Below, one piece after another: positions 15,842-24,856 of a DNA stretch of 64,000 bases (position 1 is its first letter; each line of letters starts with the position of its first letter). Location of the stretch: contig NZ_JALPSC010000001.1 in the NCBI RefSeq assembly GCF_023217965.1, positions 1,550,001-1,614,000 of the forward strand, given 5' to 3'. The position numbers were made by a program, and so were the translations under genes. This DNA comes from Prevotella sp. E13-27. GTDB lineage: Bacteria; Bacteroidota; Bacteroidia; Bacteroidales; Bacteroidaceae. The notes beneath the pieces are model-generated. The model was not told where the DNA came from. It saw only the letters and a program-made list of their open reading frames with translations, and did no database searches.

Positions 15842-18124
15842 TTATTTCATGATGACTTTCTTGCCGCCAACGATATAGAGACCCTGTGCGGGCTGAGCAA
15901 CGCGACGTCCCTGCAAGTCATAGATGGCTTTGCTCTTCTGGTACTCTGTGGTGACATCGCTGATGCCCTCAGGGATATTGGGAAGAGCGTAGAGACGGAA
16001 GTTGTCGAAGTACCACTCCTTGTATGTTACCTCTTCCGACTCTTCCAAGCGAATGGTCAGACTATTGGCGTCAGCCTTTGTGAAGCTCACTACAACTTCT
16101 GCCCAGTTGTCGGTTGTCACGGTACCAGTACCTGTGAAGGTGGCTTTCTTGCTGTTGTTGATGCGGATGGCTACAGGCAGGTCTTTCTTTGCCATCATAG
16201 CGATGGAGAGAACATAATCGCCTGCGGGCAGTCCGCTGATGGTCTGCTCGATAGAAGCTGTTACAGAGGTGTTGGTTGAAGAATAGCTCTCAGCTGTTCC
16301 ATAGACAACACGGTCTGTGGTACCGTCTTTATTGGGTCTTGCCTTATTCTTAGATATGTTGCGGATAGCCATGTTAGAGGCTGTCCATGCTCCGTTGATG
16401 GAAGACCCAGTAGCGTCGGCAGCAACAATATTTGTGGTGTAGTCGGTCTTGCCCTCAATACCGTCGCAGTAAGCATTCTCAATGACAACGCTCTTGCATG
16501 CAGCGACAAGCTGTGTGGCTTTCTCCTGAGCCATGGCACGTGTTACAGGAGTGCTGTTGACGAGTGACTGAATGAGCTCCAGTGTCTCGGCCTTTGCGTA
16601 TGGGTAGTTCTCCTTTGTGAACGGAGCGGCAGCGGTCTTTGTCTTTACGAAGTCATTATAGGCATCTTTTGCCTTGAAGAAAGCATTGACCTTCTTGTTG
16701 ATGACAGTGCCGTCAGTGCCATTGAGGGCTTCTTCCAGATCGGTGCGCTCATCGCCTGTGACGTTAACAAACTGGTTATCAGCAATGATAGCCTGTGCGT
16801 CAGCCTTGATGGCAGCAAGGTTGAGTGCCTGCAGTGATGCCTCGTCATTGGCATAGAACAGACGGAAGTCGTCGGCACGGAATGCAGCACTGCTCGATGC
16901 TCCTACCTCCATGTCACCGCCAACAAACTGCAATGGACTGTTGCAAGCGCGGATGAAGAGGGCGTCAGTACCGCCAGTGCAAGAATTGGTGGCATTGGCA
17001 ATAATAACAGATGCGTTGCTATTGAGCTTGGCATCAAGAAGATAGTATCCTGATGGCAGGTGGGTAACGGTCTGGGTGAACTTGTTTGAACCCGACTGTG
17101 TGAACTCTACCACGTATTTTCCTACGATATATGGGAGAGAGAACTCATTAATAGGCTCTGTGACTGAACCTGTCTTAGTGCCCCATGCCCAAGGGGCGAT
17201 GCTTCCGCTTTCGAAAGAGGCATTCTCAAGATAGGCGGCAGTGATGTTTACAGGAACAGTGGTTGCAGAAAGGGCGCTACCCATGGCAGAGTAGAGTGTC
17301 TCTATCTGTGTGGTGACAGCATCCTGGTCGGTGGGATTGTTGACAAAATCCTCGGCAGCAGCAATGGCTGTACCAAGGTCGCTGTTGTTAAGTTCTTTGT
17401 TCAGGGCCTTTGCCTTGGTGATAACGTTCTGCAATGCCGTGGTGATGACGCCGCCTGCATATTCCAGTTTCAGATTGTCGATAGTAACGAAATAGGATGA
17501 ACCATAGGTGATCTGAAAGCGTCCTGTCGTTGGAGCTGTCAGTTCAATCTCAATGATGTCGGTATCCCAGTCACTGCTCTTGAACATCTTCTTCGTTGAA
17601 AGATATTCAGTTCCGCTGGTAGTAACAAATCCTGTGCCATTCTTTACATCAATCGTCGGTGAAGGATTTGTCGTACCTCCATTGTATGCCCATACATTTA
17701 CTGTTAGTTTGTAGCTTCCGGCTGGCAGCGTTATCTCATCGGTCTGCTTATATAAAGCAGACTTGCTGCCAGTAAAACACATGGCTTTGGTGTTCGCTTC
17801 GGCTGTAGGACCAGTGGCGGGACCTTCGAGACCAGCAAGCCATTTGCTGTACTTTACCTTGATGGGATATTCAGCAACGCCTGCATTGAATGACGAAGAT
17901 CCATCATATCCTTCCTTGAATGTCCAGCCTTTGTCGGCATAGTCAACTGGATTCTTGTCATTAGCAACAAGTTGTACTACACCATCAACGGTTGTGGCAA
18001 TGGCGCACTCTTCAAAACCGGAATTAGAAATGTATTGTGCTGTAACATCTGACATCTGGGCGTTTGCCGTAGTAAAGAACATTGCAGCAATAGCAAAAAG
18101 TAAAGATATTTTTTTCATAAACAT
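15842..18124 (-). CDS. Large secreted protein with carbohydrate-binding-like domains
   Basis: 760 residues. Signal peptide (ISLLFAIAAMFFTTANAQ); ATG at 18118 is an equally good start. Three jelly-roll-like segments are seen: SNSGFEECAIATTVDG... to VTIDNLKLEY, ENASFESGSIAPWAWG... to RADDFRLFYA, and a last one to WYFDNFRLYALP. Each has the G-Y-Y/D-N-F-R-L pattern of carbohydrate-binding modules. Between them are helical stretches with NNSDLGTAIAAAEDFVNNPT and LEEALNGTDGTVINKKVNAF, similar to FIVAR-type regions. The C-terminal tail is IYDLQGRRVAQPAQGLYIVG. First gene of the minus-strand run leading into SusC/SusD, preceded by a TATCTTTG box. Catalytic residues not recognised; likely a surface binding protein. 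Confidence 0.68.
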   Translation of the reverse strand: MFMKKISLLFAIAAMFFTTANAQMSDVTAQYISNSGFEECAIATTVDGVVQLVANDKNPVDYADKGWTFKEGYDGSSSFNAGVAEYPIKVKYSKWLAGLEGPATGPTAEANTKAMCFTGSKSALYKQTDEITLPAGSYKLTVNVWAYNGGTTNPSPTIDVKNGTGFVTTSGTEYLSTKKMFKSSDWDTDIIEIELTAPTTGRFQITYGSSYFVTIDNLKLEYAGGVITTALQNVITKAKALNKELNNSDLGTAIAAAEDFVNNPTDQDAVTTQIETLYSAMGSALSATTVPVNITAAYLENASFESGSIAPWAWGTKTGSVTEPINEFSLPYIVGKYVVEFTQSGSNKFTQTVTHLPSGYYLLDAKLNSNASVIIANATNSCTGGTDALFIRACNSPLQFVGGDMEVGASSSAAFRADDFRLFYANDEASLQALNLAAIKADAQAIIADNQFVNVTGDERTDLEEALNGTDGTVINKKVNAFFKAKDAYNDFVKTKTAAAPFTKENYPYAKAETLELIQSLVNSTPVTRAMAQEKATQLVAACKSVVIENAYCDGIEGKTDYTTNIVAADATGSSINGAWTASNMAIRNISKNKARPNKDGTTDRVVYGTAESYSSTNTSVTASIEQTISGLPAGDYVLSIAMMAKKDLPVAIRINNSKKATFTGTGTVTTDNWAEVVVSFTKADANSLTIRLEESEEVTYKEWYFDNFRLYALPNIPEGISDVTTEYQKSKAIYDLQGRRVAQPAQGLYIVGGKKVIMK

Positions 18125-18245
18125 AGTTTTTGTTACATTTTGTCAGTTAATAGATGTAATTTAAGGTGAAAAGGAAGACGTTAGCTTGCTATTTGATAGT
18201 AGGTTGGCTCCGTTATTTCCTTTTTATTGTTCGATAAATCATTCG

Positions 18246-18253
18246 CAAAGATA
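18246..18253 (-). promoter_or_regulatory. -7 box (TATCTTTG) upstream of the 760-residue secreted protein
   Basis: TATCTTTG on the minus strand about 120 nt before the start codon; the -33 element is poor. Probable promoter of the run that includes the SusC/SusD locus. Confidence 0.5.
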
Positions 18254-18381
18254 TTAATTTTTTCATTTTTTGTCATTATTTTTCTCTGTTTTTCTGTTAA
18301 AGAGGTTCGTTTTTTAACAATTTTAACTATATCGTAATCCTATTGTAACATTTTTCGTTTCGGAATTAAGTAATTTGTGCT

Positions 18382-18389
18382 TAACTTTG
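18382..18389 (+). promoter_or_regulatory. -7 box (TAACTTTG) of the TerC family gene
   Basis: TAACTTTG with TTTC 20 nt upstream. It overlaps an upstream in-frame ATG at 18375, which is why the start at 18417 is preferred. Confidence 0.55.
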
Positions 18390-18416
18390 CACGCGATTTT
18401 AGAAAAAGTATTGTTT

Positions 18417-19415
18417 ATGGTAACACTTCCCCTTTGGGTTTGGATTTTATTCTATATTTTAGTGTTTGTCATGCTCATCGTTGACCTTCGCATGTTTGGA
18501 AAAAAGGGTGAGCATGAAGTAAATGTTAAAGAGGCACTGAAGATGACCGCGATATGGATAGGCATATCGCTGGTGTTCTGTGTAGGCGTCTATTTTCTGT
18601 ATCCGACAGATCCTCACGGAAAAGCAATGGAGTTCCTTGCGGGCTACTTGATAGAGAAATCGCTGTCAATGGACAACCTGTTCGTGTTCCTTATGCTGTT
18701 CTCGTTCTTCGGTGTTGAGCGTAAGTACCAGCATGAGGTGCTGTTCTGGGGTATCTTCGGCGCGTTGGTGCTACGAAGCATCTTCATTTTTGCTGGTGCA
18801 GCAATGGTGGAGCGCTTCGAGTGGGTGCTCGGACTGTTTGGACTGTTCCTGCTTTATACAGGCGGAAAGATGTTCAGCCATGACGACGAACAGGCCGCCG
18901 ACCCTTCGAATAACATCATTGTGCGCTGGTTTAAGAAGGTGTTTCCTGTCACAGACAAGATGCATGGGGAGAAGTTCTTCATCAAAGGTGATAAGGGTGC
19001 TTGGGTGGCAACACCATTGTTTATAACCTTACTCGTTATCGAGACTACCGATGTGGCATTCGCTGTTGACTCTATCCCAGCTGTCTTCTCAGTGAGCCGC
19101 GATCCATTTATTGTTCTTACGAGTAACATCTTTGCGATACTTGGCCTGCGTGCCTTGTACTTCGCTCTGGCTGCCGTGGCACAGCTGTTCAGGTTCTTGA
19201 AATACGGACTTGGCGTTATTCTAATCTTCGTGGGAGTGAAGATGCTTCTTGCAATGAACGAGTATATCAACGGCTTCGCTTCGTTGCTTGGCATGGAGCT
19301 GAACATGCCGCATATAGAGGTGCCTACACCACTGAGCCTTGCCATCATCTTTGGAGTGCTGGCTCTGTCAATGGGAGCCTCGGTTCTTGTATCGAAAAAA
19401 CACAACATTTCTTGA
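18417..19415 (+). CDS. TerC/Alx family integral membrane protein
   Basis: 332 residues from MVTLPLWVWILFYILVFVML. Seven to nine hydrophobic segments. The family motif with conserved acidic residues in membrane helices is clear: EKSLSMDNLFVFLMLFSFF (about residues 80-98) and ETTDVAFAVDSIPAVFSVSR (about 215-234). TerC/Alx proteins are inner-membrane proteins linked to metal (manganese) homeostasis and tellurite or pH responses. An upstream ATG at 18375 is in frame but overlaps the -7 box, so it is rejected. The gene is alone on its strand, divergent from the secreted-protein run and followed by an inverted-repeat element. Confidence 0.92.
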   Translation: MVTLPLWVWILFYILVFVMLIVDLRMFGKKGEHEVNVKEALKMTAIWIGISLVFCVGVYFLYPTDPHGKAMEFLAGYLIEKSLSMDNLFVFLMLFSFFGVERKYQHEVLFWGIFGALVLRSIFIFAGAAMVERFEWVLGLFGLFLLYTGGKMFSHDDEQAADPSNNIIVRWFKKVFPVTDKMHGEKFFIKGDKGAWVATPLFITLLVIETTDVAFAVDSIPAVFSVSRDPFIVLTSNIFAILGLRALYFALAAVAQLFRFLKYGLGVILIFVGVKMLLAMNEYINGFASLLGMELNMPHIEVPTPLSLAIIFGVLALSMGASVLVSKKHNIS

Positions 19416-19420
19416 TAAAT

Positions 19421-19525
19421 ACAACGGATTACACGGATTTTACGGAGGTAAGCTCTGCTGATAATCAGCATCTTTGAGAATCCGTTAAATCCGTGTAATC
19501 CGTTGTGATTAATTATGGCACGCCC
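19421..19525. repeat. Inverted-repeat element, 'acaacggattacacgg' type, no gene
   Basis: ACAACGGATTACACGGATTT at 19421-19440 and its near complement ending TCCGTTGT at 19506; the right flank GATTAATTATGGCACGCCC matches (reversed) the left outer flank of the element at 5451. Lies between convergent genes and could also act as a hairpin terminator. Confidence 0.65.
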
Positions 19526-19551
19526 TTTTTTCTTCTTTTATTTTTCTCGTT

Positions 19552-22101
19552 TTATTCGCTGAAATATACTCTCTTTACGCGGTTCGACACACTTGTGAGC
19601 ACCTCGTAGGGTATTGTCTCAAGTATGCCAGACAGTGTGGTAACAGGAAGGTTTGTACCAAAGATTTCCACTTTGTCGCCCTCTTCGCAAGTGACATCGG
19701 TAACATCAATCATTGCTACGTCCATGCAGATGTTACCTACGTATTCAGCTTTCTGACCGTTCACAATGCAGTAGCCGTGACGATTGCCTAAACGGCGGTT
19801 GAGGCCGTCGGCATAGCCGATAGGTATGGCGGCGATGATGCTGTCGCGGTCGAGAATGGTACGGCGGCTGTAGCCTACTGAGTCGCCTGCCTTAACGTGG
19901 CGCTTCTGAAGTATGGTGGTCTTCAGTGTTGATACAGGCTTCAGACTACTTTCCTTCTGCTGCTCGTAAGGCTCAACACCATAGAGACCTATGCCGAGAC
20001 GGCACATGTCCATCTGACGCTCAGGGAAGTGCTCTATGCCTGCCGAGTTGTCCATGTGACGCAGTATCTTGTGGCTGAAGGCTGCCTGCAGCTTACGGCT
20101 ACCTTCGTCGAAGATGGCAAACTGCTTGGCAGAGAACTCGTTGAAGTCGTCGCTGTCGCTGCCTACGAAATGTGAGAAGACAGAGCGAGGTATGATGGCA
20201 GACTGGTTCTTCAGACGCATGATCATCTCGTCAACCTCGGATAGGTCGAAGCCTAAGCGGTGCATGCCGGTGTCGAGCTTCATGTGTACGGGCCATCCGG
20301 TGATACCCTCGCGGCGGGCTGCAAGGATGAGAGCGTCCATCAGACGGAACGAGTAAACCTCTGGCTCGAGGTCGTAGTCGAAGAGGGTCTTGAATGACGT
20401 CATCTCGGGGTTCATGACCATGATATTGGCTGTGATACCAGCCTTGCGCAGTGCCACACCTTCGTCAGCCACGGCAACAGCGAGATAATCCACACGATGG
20501 TCCTGCAGTGTCTTTGCCACTTCTATAGCTCCAGCTCCGTAGGCATCGGCCTTGATCATGCACACCATCTTTGTGTCGGGCTTGAGGAACGAACGGAAAT
20601 GGTTGAGGTTATCTACTACAGCCTGCAGGTTCACTTCGAGAATGGTCTCGTGTACCTTCTGCTCCAGAAGTTCAGTGATACGCTCAAAGCCGAAACGACG
20701 AGAGCCCTTCAGAAGAATCACCTCGTCATGCAACTGACGGAACTCGTTGCTGGCAACGAACTGATCAACATCGTGGAAGAAATATTTCTCGGCAACGTTT
20801 ATCTGGTCTTGCTGAGCCGTTATCTCGTCGCCGATACCGATAAACTTGTGTATGCCACGCTTGGTGCAGAGGTCTGACACCTGGCGATAAAGAGACAGCG
20901 ATGTCTCACCGCTCTGATAGATGTCGCTGAGAATCAATACGTTCCTTGTCTCGGTAACAGGCTTGTCTGTATCATCAGACGAACCCTTCTCTCTTCTGTT
21001 CATGAAGTCGAGGGCAATGTCGAGTGAGTTTATGTCGCTGTTGTAAGAGTCGTTGATGAGTGTCAGCCCGCGCTGTCCCTGTTTCACTTCAAGACGCATG
21101 GCAACAGCTTCCAACAGTGGCATGCGCTCTGCTATCTGTTCGGGGGTGAGACCTAAATACAGGGCTGTGGCGGCACATGTGATGCTGTTCTCTATAGATG
21201 CGTCGTCAATGAACGGAATGTTATATGTGCCTCGCGTACCTCTATATATATAGCTGATGCTCAGGGTTGGGGTAGGGGCTCCTGCCGCTTCCTCAATGCT
21301 TGCTATATACATCTCTGCGCGGTCGTCTCGCTTTGACCATCCTATGCGCTCGCCTTTATAGTTTGAGCGGCGCATGCAACGGCTAACGATATCATCGTCG
21401 GAAGGATAGATAACAGCCTCGGTATCATGGAAGAGCTGAAGCTTCTCCAGACATTTCTCTTCCAACGAGCGGAAGTTCTCCTGATGGGCGTTACCTAATG
21501 ATGTGAACACACCGATTGTAGGCTGTATGATATCGTGGAGGGCTTCCATCTCACCAGGCTGACTGATGCCGGCCTCAAACAGTGCCACCTCTGTCTGCTC
21601 GTTCAACAGCCAGACAGACAATGGCACACCTATCTGGGAGTTGTAGCTCTTTGGCGAACGGGTAACACGCATTGAAGGATGAAGCAGCTGGTAAAGCCAT
21701 TCTTTGACGATGGTCTTGCCGTTTGAACCTGTTATGCCTACGATGGGGATGGCGTGTCCTGTCTTGCTGTCGGCAAACGACATCACCTCGTCGCGGTGAC
21801 GCTCAGCAAGTCGTTGCAGGGCTGCCAGCGGCGATGTCACTCTAAGGAAATTGGCCAGTGGATAGAGTGTAGCATAGTTTTTGGGCACCTTCTCTACCAC
21901 GAAATTCCTCACTCCGCGGTGATAAAGCTCGGGAATATACTTGTGACCGTCGTTACGCTGTGTGCGTAGGGCGAAAAACAGTGTCTGTTCAGGGAAACAA
22001 AGCGAGCGGCTGTCGGTGAGCAACCATCCTATTGATGATTCCGCCTCGCCATAACGGTGTGCACCGATGAGTGTGGTGACTTTCTCAATGCTGTATATCA
22101 T
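19552..22101 (-). CDS. murF-alr: Bifunctional UDP-MurNAc-tripeptide:D-Ala-D-Ala ligase / alanine racemase
   Basis: 849 residues. The N-terminal half is MurF: it adds D-Ala-D-Ala to the UDP-MurNAc tripeptide using ATP, with the P-loop GITGSNGKT at about residue 120 and KSYNSQIGVPLSVWLL after it. The C-terminal half (from about residue 485) is a PLP-dependent alanine racemase making D-Ala: KADAYGAG supplies the PLP lysine at about residue 516, and GDSVGYSRRT carries the catalytic tyrosine. The usual KADAYGHG is changed at the His. The fusion is typical of Bacteroidetes and links two steps of peptidoglycan precursor supply in the cytoplasm. A TAATTTTG box lies at 22133-22140. Single gene, minus strand. 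Confidence 0.95.
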   Translation of the reverse strand: MIYSIEKVTTLIGAHRYGEAESSIGWLLTDSRSLCFPEQTLFFALRTQRNDGHKYIPELYHRGVRNFVVEKVPKNYATLYPLANFLRVTSPLAALQRLAERHRDEVMSFADSKTGHAIPIVGITGSNGKTIVKEWLYQLLHPSMRVTRSPKSYNSQIGVPLSVWLLNEQTEVALFEAGISQPGEMEALHDIIQPTIGVFTSLGNAHQENFRSLEEKCLEKLQLFHDTEAVIYPSDDDIVSRCMRRSNYKGERIGWSKRDDRAEMYIASIEEAAGAPTPTLSISYIYRGTRGTYNIPFIDDASIENSITCAATALYLGLTPEQIAERMPLLEAVAMRLEVKQGQRGLTLINDSYNSDINSLDIALDFMNRREKGSSDDTDKPVTETRNVLILSDIYQSGETSLSLYRQVSDLCTKRGIHKFIGIGDEITAQQDQINVAEKYFFHDVDQFVASNEFRQLHDEVILLKGSRRFGFERITELLEQKVHETILEVNLQAVVDNLNHFRSFLKPDTKMVCMIKADAYGAGAIEVAKTLQDHRVDYLAVAVADEGVALRKAGITANIMVMNPEMTSFKTLFDYDLEPEVYSFRLMDALILAARREGITGWPVHMKLDTGMHRLGFDLSEVDEMIMRLKNQSAIIPRSVFSHFVGSDSDDFNEFSAKQFAIFDEGSRKLQAAFSHKILRHMDNSAGIEHFPERQMDMCRLGIGLYGVEPYEQQKESSLKPVSTLKTTILQKRHVKAGDSVGYSRRTILDRDSIIAAIPIGYADGLNRRLGNRHGYCIVNGQKAEYVGNICMDVAMIDVTDVTCEEGDKVEIFGTNLPVTTLSGILETIPYEVLTSVSNRVKRVYFSE

Positions 22102-22132
22102 AGTTGATTTAGTGTTTTTTCTGTTCTGCCTG

Positions 22133-22140
22133 CAAAATTA
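22133..22140 (-). promoter_or_regulatory. -7 box (TAATTTTG) of murF-alr
   Basis: TAATTTTG on the minus strand, 31 nt before the start codon. Confidence 0.5.
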
Positions 22141-22180
22141 ATATTAAGTGAGGAAACAGCCAAAACAATAGAATAAAAAA

Positions 22181-22213
22181 TGACCAAAGTGTCGATAAAT
22201 CGCACTTTGGCCA
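22181..22213 (-). terminator. Rho-independent terminator of pckA
   Basis: TGACCAAAGTG and CACTTTGGCCA pair around an 11-nt loop; on the minus strand the stem is followed by TTTTTTATTC. It lies 24 nt past the pckA stop. Confidence 0.85.
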
Positions 22214-22236
22214 TTATTATAATAAAGCTTATTGAT

Positions 22237-23850
22237 TTAGAGCTTTGGACCTGCAGCTACAAGTGCCTTGCCAGCCTCGTTGCCCTCGTACTTCTTGAAG
22301 TTCTTGATGAAGCGAGCAGCGAGATCCTTTGCCTTCTCCTCCCACTGAGCAGCGTCAGCGTAGGTGTCGCGAGGATCGAGGATGTTGGTGTCAACACCTT
22401 CGAGCTGTGTTGGAACCTCGAAGTCGAAGTAAGGAATCTTCTTGGTAGGAGCCTTCAGGATAGCACCGCCCAGGATAGCGTCGATGATACCACGAGTGTC
22501 GCGGATAGAGATACGCTTGCCAGTACCGTTCCAACCAGTGTTTACGAGGTATGCCTTAGCACCGCTCTTCTCCATCTTCTTAACCAGCTCCTCAGCATAC
22601 TTTGTTGGGTGCAGCTCGAGGAATGCCTGGCCGAAGCAGGCAGAGAATGTTGGAGTAGGCTCAGTGATACCACGCTCTGTACCAGCCAGCTTAGCTGTGA
22701 AACCAGAGAGGAAGTAGTACTTAGTCTGCTCTGGAGTCAGGATAGATACTGGGGGCAGTACACCGAATGCGTCAGCAGAGAGGAAGATAACGTTCTTAGC
22801 GTCAGGACCTGCGCTCTTGCCGTTTACCTTCTGGGCAATCTTCTCAATGTGGTTGATAGGATAGCTCACGCGAGTGTTCTCGGTCACGCTCTTGTCGGCG
22901 AAGTCAATCTTGCCGTCCTCAGCTACGGTTACGTTCTCGAGCAGAGCGTTGCGGCGGATAGCGTTGTAGATATCGGGCTCGCTCTCCTTGTCAAGGTTGA
23001 TAACCTTAGCGTAGCAACCACCCTCGAGGTTGAATACACCCTCGTCGTCCCATCCGTGCTCGTCGTCACCAATCAGCAGACGCTTTGGATCGGTAGAAAG
23101 GGTGGTCTTACCTGTACCAGACAGGCCGAAGAAGATAGCTGTGTTCTTACCCTCCATGTCGGTGTTTGCAGAGCAGTGCATTGAAGCGATGCCCTGGAGA
23201 GGCAGATAGTAGTTCTGCATAGAGAACATACCCTTCTTCATCTCACCACCGTACCATGTGTTGATGATGCACTGCTCGCGGCTTGTAGTGTTGAATGCTA
23301 CGCAAGTCTCTGAGTTCAGACCCAGCTCCTTGTAGTTCTCAACCTTTGCCTTAGAAGCGTTATAGATAACGAAGTTTGGCTCGAACTTCTCCAGCTCCTC
23401 AGCAGTAGGCTGGATGAACATGTTCTTTACGAAGTGTGCCTGCCAAGCTACCTCAACGATGAAGCGAACGCTCAGACGAGTAGCCTCGTTGGCACCGCAG
23501 AATGCGTCAACAACATAAAGCTCCTTGTTGCAAAGCTCCTTGATGGCAATCTCCTTAACCTTTGCCCATACCTCTTCGCTCATGGGGTGGTTGTCGTTCT
23601 TGTATTCCTCGCTTGTCCACCAAACGTTGTTGTGGCTCTTAGCGTCGTCAACGATGTACTTGTCCTTAGGTGAACGACCAGTGTAGATACCTGTCATAAC
23701 GTTCACTGCGTCAAGCTCAGTGTTCTGGCCTTTGTCGAAACCTGTCAGACCAGCCTTGGTCTCCTCCTCAAAAAGGAACTCATACGAAGGGTTGTGTGCA
23801 ATCACCTTTGAACCGGTGATACCGTACTTAGTAAGATCTAAATTTGCCAT
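22237..23850 (-). CDS. pckA: Phosphoenolpyruvate carboxykinase (ATP)
   Basis: 537 residues, the usual length. It interconverts oxaloacetate plus ATP and phosphoenolpyruvate plus CO2 plus ADP. In Prevotella-type anaerobes it usually runs toward oxaloacetate, conserving ATP on the way to succinate. Motifs seen: substrate-binding [13 protein letters not shown], the phosphate loop [15 protein letters not shown] (about residues 240-254), the metal-binding [18 protein letters not shown], and ARVSYP-like [12 protein letters not shown] promoter box lies 53 nt upstream and a strong terminator follows, so it is transcribed alone. Confidence 0.97.
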   Translation of the reverse strand: MANLDLTKYGITGSKVIAHNPSYEFLFEEETKAGLTGFDKGQNTELDAVNVMTGIYTGRSPKDKYIVDDAKSHNNVWWTSEEYKNDNHPMSEEVWAKVKEIAIKELCNKELYVVDAFCGANEATRLSVRFIVEVAWQAHFVKNMFIQPTAEELEKFEPNFVIYNASKAKVENYKELGLNSETCVAFNTTSREQCIINTWYGGEMKKGMFSMQNYYLPLQGIASMHCSANTDMEGKNTAIFFGLSGTGKTTLSTDPKRLLIGDDEHGWDDEGVFNLEGGCYAKVINLDKESEPDIYNAIRRNALLENVTVAEDGKIDFADKSVTENTRVSYPINHIEKIAQKVNGKSAGPDAKNVIFLSADAFGVLPPVSILTPEQTKYYFLSGFTAKLAGTERGITEPTPTFSACFGQAFLELHPTKYAEELVKKMEKSGAKAYLVNTGWNGTGKRISIRDTRGIIDAILGGAILKAPTKKIPYFDFEVPTQLEGVDTNILDPRDTYADAAQWEEKAKDLAARFIKNFKKYEGNEAGKALVAAGPKL

Positions 23851-23902
23851 TTTTGATGTATTTTATATAGATAAATTGTTGATACTTAAATCTTTTCGCG
23901 TG

Positions 23903-23910
23903 CAAAAGTA
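23903..23910 (-). promoter_or_regulatory. -7 box (TACTTTTG) of pckA
   Basis: TACTTTTG on the minus strand, 52 nt before the pckA start. Confidence 0.55.
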
Positions 23911-24071
23911 CAAAAATTAAGTGAAGAGCGAAGAATGAAGAGTGAATAAATGCTTTCTTTTTAATGTTTTTTAGATACAAATCAATACAGAAGAATGTAT
24001 AAATGACACTTTTGTTAGGCTGACATGACAAAAGTAGAAGACTCTCATTATGGTAATTTGTTGTCTCAGTT

Positions 24072-24103
24072 TTTGCGCAATTCATGGAATTGTTGTACTT
24101 TTG
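24072..24103 (+). promoter_or_regulatory. Bacteroidetes promoter of upp
   Basis: TTTG (24072-24075), 20 nt, TACTTTTG (24096-24103): a full consensus match, 44 nt before the upp start. Confidence 0.75.
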
Positions 24104-24147
24104 CAGCGCTAAAACCAGATTACATAATCAATACAAAATAACAATCT

Positions 24148-24804
24148 ATGAAAGTAATCAATTTCTCGGAACAGAACACTGTCATTAATCAGTACATGGC
24201 TGAACTGCGCGATAAGAGCTATCAGAAGAACCGTGCACTCTTCCGCAACAACATTGCACGCATTGGTGAGATGATGGCCTATGAGCTATCGAAAACGCTT
24301 ACCTATAAGCCTAAGACAGTTACCACTCCATTGGGTACCATCGACATTCCCTTGGTGAAAGACGAACTGCTGCTTGCTACAGTGCTTCGTGCTGGACTGC
24401 CTTTCCATCAGGGCTTTCTGAATGTGTTCGACCATGCGGAGAATGCCTTTGTCTCAGCTTATCGTATGTACACAAATCGCGAACATACAGAGGTGGGAAT
24501 ACATACTGAGTATATGGCTTCACCTTCGGTAAAGGGTAAGACGCTTGTCGTCGTTGATCCTATGCTCGCTACTGGCGGAAGCATGGCAGCTGCCTATGAG
24601 GCTCTTGTCAAGACGGGAAAGCCTCACGCTGTTCACATCTGCTGTGTCATCGCTGCTCCTGAGGGCATAGAGTTCCTCAAAAAGTCATTGCCGGAAGAGT
24701 GCACCCTGTGGTGCGCTGCCATTGACCCAGGCATGAATGAGAATAAATATATCGTTCCTGGATTCGGCGACTGCGGCGACCTCTGCTTCGGAGAGAAGCT
24801 TTAA
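24148..24804 (+). CDS. upp: Uracil phosphoribosyltransferase
   Basis: 218 residues. It salvages uracil: uracil plus PRPP gives UMP plus pyrophosphate, in the cytoplasm. The PRPP-binding motif is VVVDPMLATGGSMAAA (about residues 132-147) and the uracil-binding C-terminal segment is IVPGFGDCGDLCFG. ATVLRAGLPFHQGFLNVF carries the usual active-site region. It has its own full-consensus promoter. The downstream secreted-protein gene begins 52 nt later on the same strand and may be co-transcribed, without an evident functional link. Confidence 0.95.
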   Translation: MKVINFSEQNTVINQYMAELRDKSYQKNRALFRNNIARIGEMMAYELSKTLTYKPKTVTTPLGTIDIPLVKDELLLATVLRAGLPFHQGFLNVFDHAENAFVSAYRMYTNREHTEVGIHTEYMASPSVKGKTLVVVDPMLATGGSMAAAYEALVKTGKPHAVHICCVIAAPEGIEFLKKSLPEECTLWCAAIDPGMNENKYIVPGFGDCGDLCFGEKL

Positions 24805-24856
24805 TCATAGCTTTGTAGGACTGACACACGATTATTAACACACACACAAATAAGAA

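Noticed and set aside
18375..18416. In-frame ATG upstream of the TerC-family gene (MCLTLHAILEK).
   Set aside because: It overlaps the -7 box TAACTTTG at 18382-18389, so transcription probably begins after it.
23828..24085. 85-codon minus-strand frame upstream of pckA.
   Set aside because: It covers the pckA promoter region and has low-complexity content.
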